Shown here one piece after another: positions 1 to 5,093 of a stretch of 5,093 nt of DNA. The first letter of the stretch is position 1; every line of letters starts with the position of its first letter. This DNA comes from JAPLGD01 sp041302745 (GTDB lineage: Bacteria > Bipolaricaulota > Bipolaricaulia > UBA7950 > UBA9294). The position numbers were made by a program, and so were the translations under genes. The notes beneath the pieces are model-generated. The model was not told the DNA's origin and made no database searches. It saw only the letters and a program-made list of their open reading frames with translations. Where the stretch lies: the NCBI GenBank assembly GCA_041302745.1, contig JBFYQP010000002.1, positions 1-5,093 of the forward strand, in the 5' to 3' direction.

Positions 1-1
1 C

Positions 2-919
2 ACGGTCGGCATACCGATCGTGACGGCACGAGGGCGCGCGGACGGCCCGACCATCATGGTGGTGGGCGGCGTCCACGGCAGTGAGCAAGAAGGGATGCAC
101 GCGATCCTTTCCTGCATTCGCCACCTGGACGCATCGAAGATGCGGGGCACGCTGGTGGCAATCCCCGTGCTGAACGTCGGTGCGTTCGAGCACAAGCAGC
201 GCGGCTTCCCGCTGGACTATTGGTACTACGACCTGAACCGGGTGTTCCCCGGGAAGAAGCGCGGTTCGTATACGGAGGCGCTTGCAGACAAGGTGCTGAC
301 GGAGTGGGTTCCGGGAGTCGACGCGATCGTGTCGATCCACAGCGGCGGAAACAACTCGCAGGCCTGCAAGAGGAGCATTGTTCCCACCCATTCGGAGGAG
401 AACCTCCGTCTGGCGAAGGCGATGGGACCGGGATGGGAGGTCATCGCGATTGGGATCGGGGACCGCGCGGATGTCGGCACGCTGACGGAAGTAGCGGCCA
501 AGGAATACGGCATCCCGGCGATCACTCCCGAGCTTGGCGGGGCAGGTTGGCGCCTGCCGGATGCGTACAACGACAACGTCGGTGAGCTCGAGAAGAGCAT
601 CGTCAACATCCTCCGCGAGTACGGAATCGTGGACGGCAAGCCGAGCTATCCCAAGGAGCTGTGGCTGTCAACGTACGAGCCGATCCGAGCGGAGAACGCT
701 GGTCTGATCTGGCTGAAGCCAGCCTGTCGTCTGATGCAGGAGGTCAAGGCAGGCACCGAGCTGATGGAGATCACCGACTACCTGGGCAACATCCTGGAAG
801 TGGTCGTGGCGCCGTACGATGGCTTCATGGTGCTCATCCACGGGACTCCGTCGCTGTGCGTTGGGAAAACCCAAGTGGGGAGCATCGGCAGGCTTCTCAA
901 GAAGATCCCCGTCACCTAG
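2..919 (+). CDS. Succinylglutamate desuccinylase/aspartoacylase-family zinc hydrolase (5' partial)
   Basis: This is a probable Zn-dependent amidohydrolase that removes an acyl group from an N-acylated amino acid or similar amide in the cytoplasm. The frame is open to the left edge, reading TVGIPIVTARG before the first possible start (GTG at 20), and that stretch fits the family's N-terminal strand, so the real start lies outside the window. Counting from GTG 20, the family signature is complete: H19-G-S-E22 (first two zinc ligands), D71-L-N-R74-V-F-P-G (substrate-binding N/R), H107 in SIHSGG (third zinc ligand) and E171 in PELGG (catalytic glutamate). The C-terminal ~70 residues (GLIWLKPACR onward) form the beta-rich domain usual for AstE/AspA and DoeB-like members. 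It ends at TAG, 61 bp before a peptide-type permease gene. The family is secure. The substrate cannot be read from sequence; AstE, DoeB and aspartoacylase all share these motifs. Confidence 0.9.
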   Translation, partial: TVGIPIVTARGRADGPTIMVVGGVHGSEQEGMHAILSCIRHLDASKMRGTLVAIPVLNVGAFEHKQRGFPLDYWYYDLNRVFPGKKRGSYTEALADKVLTEWVPGVDAIVSIHSGGNNSQACKRSIVPTHSEENLRLAKAMGPGWEVIAIGIGDRADVGTLTEVAAKEYGIPAITPELGGAGWRLPDAYNDNVGELEKSIVNILREYGIVDGKPSYPKELWLSTYEPIRAENAGLIWLKPACRLMQEVKAGTELMEITDYLGNILEVVVAPYDGFMVLIHGTPSLCVGKTQVGSIGRLLKKIPVT

Positions 920-965
920 GGGGTGGCACCATGCACGTGGGATGGCGCACCGCACGGTCTAGGCT

Positions 966-973
966 GGAAGGGG
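966..973 (+). promoter_or_regulatory. Ribosome binding site of the DppB-type permease
   Basis: GGAAGGGG lies 7 nt before ATG 981 and supports that start. The rest of the 61-bp gap (920-980) shows no convincing promoter or rho-independent terminator, so co-transcription with the upstream hydrolase is likely. Confidence 0.65.
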
Positions 974-980
974 CATCCCT

Positions 981-1922
981 ATGCTAGGCTACGTTGCTCG
1001 GAGAGTCGTCTACGCCATCTTCACCGTGTGGCTCATCGTCAGTCTGGCGTTCTTCGCACTCCGTCTGACTCCTGGCGACCCTGTCGAGATCTGGTTGGGG
1101 GAGTACGCGACGCCGGATCTTGTCGAACTGGTCCGCGAGAAGTGGGGACTGGACAAGTCCTTGATCGAGCAGTACGCGATCTACATGAACAACGTGATTC
1201 ACGGGGACCTCGGAGACTCCCTGCGAACGGTGCGCCCCGTGCTGGGGCTGATCGGCAGACAACTCCCGTTCACCGTGCGGCTCGTTCTGGGGGGGATGGC
1301 GCTGTCCCTGCTGTTGGCGATTCCGATCGGCCTGATCGCGGCGGCGAAGCGCAACTCGCCTCTCGACATGGCCGTCATGGCCGGCTCATTCCTCGTGATG
1401 TCGATCCCGGAGTTTTGGATGGGCATCATCGTGCTCCTCGTGTTCGGCGTGATCCTTGGCTGGTTCCCCGTCATCGGAGCTGAGCAGCCGGGGGACTACC
1501 TTTCCTACCTCAGGCATTTGACCCTTCCGATTGCCGTCTTAGGCTTCCGCGGCGCGGGTGCCATCGGTCGCATGGTTCGATCTTCGATGCTTGACGTGAT
1601 GGGAGAGGACTACGTCAGGGTTGCCAGGAGCAAGGGACTGCGGGAAAGCGTCGTCCTCTGGAAGCATGCGTTGCGCACCGCGCTGGCTCCCATTCTGAGC
1701 CTTGTGGGCGTCAACCTCGTGCTGCTTCTCGGAGGCGCGGTGATGATCGAGGTTGTCTTCAGCCGGCCGGGGATCGGCTATCTCTACGCAGAAGCTGTGT
1801 CTTCCCGTGACTACCCGATGGTTCAGGGGTGTGTGATGGTCGTCGCGGGCATGGTTGTCGTCGTGAACCTGTTGGTGGACTTGTCGTACGGCTTCATCGA
1901 TCCAAGGATTCGATATGAGTGA
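981..1922 (+). CDS. ABC transporter permease, DppB/OppB type (peptide/nickel/opine family)
   Basis: Inner-membrane permease subunit of a peptide/nickel/opine-type ABC importer, 313 aa, normal length for DppB. The N-terminus (MLGYVARRVVYAIF, then RLTPGDP near residue 30) is the classic DppB opening: one membrane helix at about 9-28, then a periplasmic stretch to about 90. Further hydrophobic helices lie at about 100-122, 130-160, 172-195, 240-258 and 283-303. The cytoplasmic EAA loop that docks to the ATPase is E209-D-Y-V-R-V-A-R-S-K-G219 followed by HALRTALAPI. The conserved FSRPGIG sits at 260-266 and the C-terminus is DPRIRYE. ATG 981 is preceded by a GGAAGGGG Shine-Dalgarno (966-973) with 7 nt spacing. 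The substrate class cannot be decided without the binding protein, which is absent here. Its last codons overlap an ATG at 1915 (see separate entry). Confidence 0.95.
   Translation: MLGYVARRVVYAIFTVWLIVSLAFFALRLTPGDPVEIWLGEYATPDLVELVREKWGLDKSLIEQYAIYMNNVIHGDLGDSLRTVRPVLGLIGRQLPFTVRLVLGGMALSLLLAIPIGLIAAAKRNSPLDMAVMAGSFLVMSIPEFWMGIIVLLVFGVILGWFPVIGAEQPGDYLSYLRHLTLPIAVLGFRGAGAIGRMVRSSMLDVMGEDYVRVARSKGLRESVVLWKHALRTALAPILSLVGVNLVLLLGGAVMIEVVFSRPGIGYLYAEAVSSRDYPMVQGCVMVVAGMVVVVNLLVDLSYGFIDPRIRYE
1904..1908 (+). promoter_or_regulatory. Shine-Dalgarno inside the end of the DppB gene, serving ATG 1915
   Basis: AAGGA sits 6 nt before ATG 1915, within the last codons of the DppB-type permease. Its placement is what one expects for a translationally coupled dppC start (ATG 1915 overlapping the upstream stop TGA 1920-1922 by 8 nt). 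However, the frame it opens is not the recognisable DppC frame. Confidence 0.5.
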
Positions 1923-2037
1923 GCGCAGGCAGGAAGGACATGCCGGCGAGGGCGTCCGAGATGTCGGGAGCGTGACGATGAACCAACCCTGCTGCAGACG
2001 GTCGGGAGACGAGTGGCGTGGCTTGCAGACTGCGTAG
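1915..2037 (+). other. Short ORF at the dppB-dppC junction: possible displaced N-terminus of DppC or leader peptide
   Basis: A 40-codon ORF starts at ATG 1915, overlapping the end of the upstream permease by 8 nt, and ends at TAG 2035-2037, overlapping the start of the DppC-type gene (GTG 2018). The peptide begins MSERRQEGHAGEG and is hydrophilic, with no membrane segment. About three quarters of its first 27 codons end in G or C, as in the flanking genes, so the frame looks coding. The DppC frame is open only from 1982 (TGA at 1979-1981), so the two frames overlap between 1982 and 2034. A single extra base in that stretch would explain the arrangement: the true DppC would then start at 1915 and be about 34 residues longer. 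Alternatives are a coupling leader peptide or chance. I cannot separate these from one sequence. Confidence 0.4.
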
Positions 2038-2890
2038 AGGCCTTGCGAACCTGCTGCATGCCAGGATCTTCCGTCACAGGATGGCCGTGGTCGGCCTTCT
2101 GATGGTGGGAGTCGTCGTGGTCGGAGCAGCGTTTGCGCCGCTGCTCTCTCCGTACCGTCCATCCGCCATGTCCCGCGATCGCCTCCAGCCGCCGAGTGCG
2201 AAGCACATTCTCGGCACGGACTCCTACGGGCGTGACGTCTTCAGCCGGGTTCTCTACGGCGCCCGCGAGTCGCTGATCTTGGGCGCGCTCGCCCTGCTGA
2301 TCGGCGCAACCATCGGCGCGACGCTCGGCATCGTGGCAGGGTACTTCGGGGGTCCTATCGACATCGTGCTGTCGAGGCTCATGGACATGATGTTGTCGTT
2401 CCCCTCCATCATGGTCGCCCTCTTTGTCCTTGCCGTGTTTGGCACGGCGGGCCGGATGCCTCTCGTGATCGCCATCGGGCTTTCTCTGGTGCCGCGGTTC
2501 GCTCGAGTTGCGCGTGGGGCGACGCTTCCGATTCGCTCGCAGGACTACATTGTCGCGGCACGGAGCCTCGGAGCCGGAGACTGGGCGATCATCGTCCGCC
2601 ACGTTCTCCGAAACCTCGTGGGCCCGCTGACGGTGCTCTGCTCGATCTACCTCCCGACGGTGATCCTGATTGAAGCAAGCCTCAGCTTCTTGGGAATCGG
2701 CCCTCCTCCGAACCTCCCTACGTGGGGGCGAATCATCGCGGACGGCAGGCCGTACCTGCGCAACGCAGTCTGGATCTCCGTCGCTCCAGGGATTGCGATC
2801 ATGCTCACAGTCATGGGGTTCAACCTTGTCGGAGATGGACTGCGGGATTTGCTTGACCCGAAGACGAGCAAGTCCATTCGCCGAACGTAG
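2018..2890 (+). CDS. ABC transporter permease, DppC/OppC type (start uncertain)
   Basis: Second inner-membrane permease subunit, pairing with the upstream DppB-type protein; 290 aa from GTG 2018. The first helix (about 23-43) ends in FAPLLSPY, followed by the DppC hallmark H63-I-L-G-T-D-S-Y-G-R-D-V-F-S-R. More helices lie at about 86-110, 125-145, 147-160, 205-222 and 255-280. The EAA loop is Q175-D-Y-I-V-A-A-R-S-L-G185, then RHVLRN. LSFLGIGPPPNLPTWG and a C-terminal DGLRDLLDP are also typical of DppC. GTG 2018 is the first start in this frame after the stop at 1979, with a fair GGGAG (2004-2008) 9 nt upstream. ATG 2081 is too late because it would remove the conserved residues before helix 1. 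The 95-bp gap from the DppB stop is wider than usual for this pair and may reflect a frameshift (see the 1915-2037 entry). No ATPase or solute-binding gene follows. Confidence 0.93.
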   Translation: MACRLRRGLANLLHARIFRHRMAVVGLLMVGVVVVGAAFAPLLSPYRPSAMSRDRLQPPSAKHILGTDSYGRDVFSRVLYGARESLILGALALLIGATIGATLGIVAGYFGGPIDIVLSRLMDMMLSFPSIMVALFVLAVFGTAGRMPLVIAIGLSLVPRFARVARGATLPIRSQDYIVAARSLGAGDWAIIVRHVLRNLVGPLTVLCSIYLPTVILIEASLSFLGIGPPPNLPTWGRIIADGRPYLRNAVWISVAPGIAIMLTVMGFNLVGDGLRDLLDPKTSKSIRRT

Positions 2891-2897
2891 GGACGAG

Positions 2898-2924
2898 AGC
2901 GCTCTGTCACAGTGACAGCGCGTT
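2898..2924. repeat. Inverted repeat between dppC and the hydroxyacid dehydrogenase; candidate operator
   Basis: The core is a perfect 7-bp inverted repeat around a single base, CTGTCAC-A-GTGACAG (2904-2918). Beyond one mismatched pair (2903/2919) the symmetry continues for five more pairs, GCGC against GCGT plus an outer A-T, with one G-T among them. It starts 8 nt after the DppC stop and ends 73 nt before the next start. No T-tract follows, so a rho-independent terminator is unlikely. The near-perfect short-spaced symmetry fits a site for a dimeric repressor; an mRNA hairpin protecting the 3' end of the permease message is the other option. The regulator is unknown. Confidence 0.5.
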
Positions 2925-2984
2925 GGCGAGACCGTCCGGCGCAGCGTGGCAGAGAGGTGGCGCCTGTGCGCTGCCGTGGGGACA

Positions 2985-2992
2985 GAAGGAGG
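2985..2992 (+). promoter_or_regulatory. Ribosome binding site deciding the GTG start of the hydroxyacid dehydrogenase
   Basis: GAAGGAGG is a near-ideal Shine-Dalgarno 5 nt before GTG 2998. It rules out both the in-frame TTG at 2923, which would add 25 non-conserved residues, and the ATG at 2993, which is out of frame and stops at once. Confidence 0.8.
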
Positions 2993-2997
2993 ATGAC

Positions 2998-3885
2998 GTG
3001 AACGAGAAGATCGGCTTCATCGGCCTCGGGATCATGGGGCAGCCGATGGCGGGGCACCTCGTGGATGCCGGCTATCCGCTGGCCGTGTACGACGTGCGCC
3101 CCGAAGCGGTCGCCGTGCTCACACGCAGCGGAGCCCGTCCGATGGCGAGTGGGTGTGAGGTCACGGAGTGGGCGGACATCGTGATCACGATGCTCCCTGA
3201 CTCGCGCGATGTGGAAGAGGTCTACCTTTCGAAGGGGGGTGTCCTGGACGGAATTCGGCCGGGACGCCTTCTGGTCGACATGTCAACCATCTCGCCGCAG
3301 GTCGCCGTGAAGGTAGCGGATGAAGCCGCTTCTCGAGAGTGCGCCATGCTGGACGCTCCGGTTTCGGGCGGCGAGACGGGAGCCAGGAACGCGAAGCTAT
3401 CCATCATGGTTGGCGGAGAGCGCCAGGTGTTTGACCGCGCCCTTCCGATCTTCGGCGTTCTTGGGAAAGCTACGTACTGCGGGAAGAGCGGTGCCGGTCA
3501 GGTCGTGAAGGCATGCAACCAAGTCCAGGTGGCGCTCACCCTGATCGGTATGGCGGAGGCGATGGTTCTCGGCAAGAAGGCCGGGGTGGATCGAGCGGTG
3601 GTCTTGGACGTACTGAGTGCGGGCTACGCACAGTCCCGGGTCATGGATGCCCGGGGAGGGCGCCTGGTTGACGGCGACTTCCAGCCGGGCTTCCGTAGTC
3701 ACCTTCACTTGAAGGATCTGAACATCATCCGCGAAGCAGCGCGTGCCTACGAGTGTTGCCTGCCGGGGTCCGCCCTCGCGCACTCGCTCTACACGGCCAT
3801 GCAGGCCAATGGGTGGGGCGATCTGGATCACTCCGCGGTCGTCAAGGTCATTGAGTTGCTCTCGAATAGCGCGGAAGGGGCATAG
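2998..3885 (+). CDS. NAD(P)-dependent beta-hydroxyacid dehydrogenase (3-hydroxyisobutyrate / tartronate-semialdehyde reductase family)
   Basis: Cytoplasmic oxidoreductase interconverting a 3-hydroxy acid and its semialdehyde; 295 aa, normal for the family. The start is GTG 2998, placing the Rossmann motif G6-F-I-G-L-G-I-M-G14 right at the N-terminus. D32 follows the second strand (VYDVRP), with R34 nearby, so cofactor preference is not obvious. Other landmarks are D119-A-P-V-S-G-G-E substrate loop, G165-A-G-Q-V-V-K171-A-C-N174-Q with catalytic K171, and the all-helical C-terminal domain carrying LHLKDL (K239, D240) and a final DHSAVVKVIE. K-x-x-N-Q and the LH-x-KDL/DHSA ending resemble GarR/GlxR tartronate-semialdehyde reductases more than the K-x-x-N-N of MmsB-type enzymes. 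The methylmalonate-semialdehyde dehydrogenase downstream instead points to 3-hydroxyisobutyrate or 3-hydroxypropionate. Exact substrate undecided. The gene ends with tandem stops TAGTAG (3883-3888). Confidence 0.92.
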   Translation: MNEKIGFIGLGIMGQPMAGHLVDAGYPLAVYDVRPEAVAVLTRSGARPMASGCEVTEWADIVITMLPDSRDVEEVYLSKGGVLDGIRPGRLLVDMSTISPQVAVKVADEAASRECAMLDAPVSGGETGARNAKLSIMVGGERQVFDRALPIFGVLGKATYCGKSGAGQVVKACNQVQVALTLIGMAEAMVLGKKAGVDRAVVLDVLSAGYAQSRVMDARGGRLVDGDFQPGFRSHLHLKDLNIIREAARAYECCLPGSALAHSLYTAMQANGWGDLDHSAVVKVIELLSNSAEGA

Positions 3886-3994
3886 TAGGCGAGCACGCTT
3901 CGGGAGGCGGCAAGGCGGCGGGGGTCAAGTGCTTGGGGATACAGCGTGAGGCTCTCCGCCGTCGTACGGAGTCGAAGGGGAGGGATCATCTGGG
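3886..3994. other. 109-bp intergenic gap with G-rich tandem repeat
   Basis: No gene is seen here. The stretch 3902-3924 is very G-rich and contains a tandem 7-mer, AGGCGGC at 3905-3911 and again at 3913-3919, ending in five Gs. A weak 5-bp stem (CTCCG 3954-3958 with CGGAG 3967-3971) lies closer to the next gene. No clear -35/-10 promoter or terminator is visible. A purine-rich GGGGAGGG (3977-3984) is the likely ribosome binding site of the next gene, although its spacing of 10 nt is long. Confidence 0.5.
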
Positions 3995-5093
3995 ATGGCG
4001 GTTCTGCCAGAGCCTATCACCGGAGTGAAGAAGATCGAGAACTACATCGGGGGGGAGTGGGTTGCCTCTCGGGGCGAGGTGCGGGAGGTGGTCAATCCCG
4101 CGACGGGGAAGACCATCGCAACCGTTCCCCTCTCTCCGAAGAGCGAGTTCGACGCGGCGGTGGAAGCGGCCCGCGGGGCGTTCCCGGAGTGGCGCCGCAC
4201 GACCCCGCTCGCTCGGGCCCGCATGCTGTTTCGTCTGAAGGATCTTTGTGAGGGAGCCTTCGAGGACGTAAGCCGCATCCAGACTCAGGAGCACGGGAAG
4301 ACCATCGACGAGTCCCGCGGGGAGACCCGACGAGGCATAGAGAACATCGAAGTGGCCTGTGGCATCCCGACGTTGATGCAGGGGCAGTACTCGGAGGATA
4401 TCGCCTCGGGAATCGATGAGTGGTTGATTCCGACCCCTCTCGGCGTGTTCGGGATCATCGGGCCGTTCAACTTCCCGTGGATGATCCCGTTGTGGTCGGC
4501 TCCCTATGCCGTGGCGACAGGCAACTGCGTCGTCATCAAACCCTCGAGCGAGGTTCCTCTGAGCCAGAACCGGCTGGCGGAACTGGTCGAGGAGGCAGGC
4601 TTTCCGCCGGGAGTGTGGAATGTCGTGCACGGGGGACGAGACGTCGTCGGCCACATGCTCGACCATCCGGACATCAAGGGGATCACATTTGTCGGCTCAA
4701 CGTCCATAGGGCGAGACGTGATCTACAAGAGGTGCGGCGAAACCGGCAAACGAGTGATCGCGCAGTGCGGAGCCAAGAACTTCATGCTCATCATGCCGGA
4801 CTGCGACGTCGACCGCACCATTGCGGCGATGTTGACGTCGTTCTTTGGGAACGCCGGCCAGCGCTGTCTCGCCGCCTCAAACTGCGTCGTGGTAGGCGCC
4901 GACGACCGGTTCTACAAGGAGTTCGTTCGCCGGGTCGTCGAGGCCGCACGCAACGTGCGCGTGGGGTACGGGCTCGACGAGTCCGTCCAGATGGGCCCGC
5001 TGCGCGACCGAGAGAAGAGGGACCGTGTCGTGCGGTACATCGAGAGCGGCATCAAGGACGGGGCGAAGCTCCTGTTGGACGGACGCTCGGTCA
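3995..5093 (+). CDS. mmsA: Methylmalonate-semialdehyde dehydrogenase, CoA-acylating (3' partial)
   Basis: Cytoplasmic aldehyde dehydrogenase oxidising methylmalonate semialdehyde (or malonate semialdehyde) with NAD+ and CoA to propionyl-CoA (or acetyl-CoA) and CO2. About 366 of the usual ~490-500 residues are present; the gene runs off the right edge. ATG 3995 is the first start after the in-frame stop at 3947. Family marks in order: IENYIGGEWV and N34-P-A-T-G; R113 in RRGIEN; P157-F-N159-F-P (oxyanion Asn); K182-P-S-S-E; F232-V-G-S-T; and G-Q-R290-C291 with nucleophile C291. The usual ALDH general-base Glu is replaced by Q257 (AQCGAKN), as expected for the MMSDH class, which lacks that Glu. 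R113 and R290 match arginines I recall as binding the substrate carboxylate in Bacillus IolA. This separates it from ordinary aldehyde dehydrogenases. It follows the hydroxyacid dehydrogenase by 109 bp, a natural substrate hand-off. Confidence 0.93.
   Translation, partial: MAVLPEPITGVKKIENYIGGEWVASRGEVREVVNPATGKTIATVPLSPKSEFDAAVEAARGAFPEWRRTTPLARARMLFRLKDLCEGAFEDVSRIQTQEHGKTIDESRGETRRGIENIEVACGIPTLMQGQYSEDIASGIDEWLIPTPLGVFGIIGPFNFPWMIPLWSAPYAVATGNCVVIKPSSEVPLSQNRLAELVEEAGFPPGVWNVVHGGRDVVGHMLDHPDIKGITFVGSTSIGRDVIYKRCGETGKRVIAQCGAKNFMLIMPDCDVDRTIAAMLTSFFGNAGQRCLAASNCVVVGADDRFYKEFVRRVVEAARNVRVGYGLDESVQMGPLRDREKRDRVVRYIESGIKDGAKLLLDGRSV

Noticed and set aside
922..930. Small palindrome GGTGGCACC just after the hydrolase stop
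   Set aside because: A 4-bp arm around one base is too short to be a terminator or a convincing operator in GC-rich DNA.
923..1483. Plus-strand frame starting in the hydrolase-permease gap (186 codons)
   Set aside because: It overlaps the DppB-type gene in another frame, and its Arg/Gly/His-rich sequence is a shadow. ATG 981 with its Shine-Dalgarno is the real start in this area.
1823..2602. Long open frame on the minus strand (259 codons) across the permease junction
   Set aside because: It is antisense to conserved permease codons. Its product is rich in R, D, H, Q and P with no domain, typical of the shadow frame of GC-rich coding DNA.
2923..2951. Possible promoter with TTGGCG as -35 box
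   Set aside because: At 17 nt spacing the -10 position reads GTGGCA, far from a usable -10 element.
2923..2997. N-terminal extension of the hydroxyacid dehydrogenase from TTG 2923
   Set aside because: The 25 extra residues do not fit the family, whose Rossmann GxGxxG sits at the extreme N-terminus. A strong GAAGGAGG directly precedes GTG 2998.
3954..3971. Stem CTCCG/CGGAG before the semialdehyde dehydrogenase as a terminator
   Set aside because: It has only 5 bp with an 8-nt loop and no following T-run.
3946..4251. GTG-started frame in the gap before the semialdehyde dehydrogenase
   Set aside because: It runs mostly out of frame over the conserved N-terminus of the MmsA-type gene, and the product is low-complexity Arg/Gly/Ser-rich.
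3986..4666. Minus-strand open frame of 226 codons opposite the semialdehyde dehydrogenase
   Set aside because: It lies wholly within or just ahead of a strongly conserved dehydrogenase gene and shows no recognisable motif.

Overview
This is a GC-rich bacterial window (roughly 60% G+C by eye, with strong G/C preference at third codon positions). All convincing genes lie on the + strand and read as one catabolic/transport cluster. Both ends cut through genes. Nothing in the sequence names the organism. The protein families occur widely in soil and aquatic Proteobacteria, Actinobacteria, Chloroflexi and uncultured lineages, so I assign no taxon. There are no RNA genes, mobile elements, CRISPR arrays or phage genes.

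Layout: (1) positions 2-919, the 3' part of a zinc-dependent amide hydrolase of the succinylglutamate desuccinylase/aspartoacylase (AstE/AspA, M14-like) family, with its start outside the window. (2) 981-1922, a DppB/OppB-type ABC permease. (3) 2018-2890, its DppC/OppC-type partner. The junction between the permeases is odd: a well-placed ATG at 1915 with its own Shine-Dalgarno opens a 40-codon frame that is out of register with the recognisable DppC frame. (4) 2891-2997, a short gap holding a clean inverted repeat. (5) 2998-3885, a beta-hydroxyacid dehydrogenase (3-hydroxyisobutyrate / tartronate-semialdehyde reductase family). (6) 3995-5093, the first ~366 residues of a CoA-acylating methylmalonate-semialdehyde dehydrogenase (MmsA/IolA type), running off the right edge.

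Inferred joint function: a peptide/nickel/opine-type ABC importer brings in an amide-linked small compound and the M14-like hydrolase cleaves the amide. The last two enzymes then carry a 3-hydroxy acid through its semialdehyde to an acyl-CoA (propionyl-CoA or acetyl-CoA). The importer's ATPases and solute-binding protein, and any valine-pathway acyl-CoA enzymes, are not in the window. The substrate is therefore unknown. No individual gene belongs to a new family; the combination and the permease junction are the points worth a second look.
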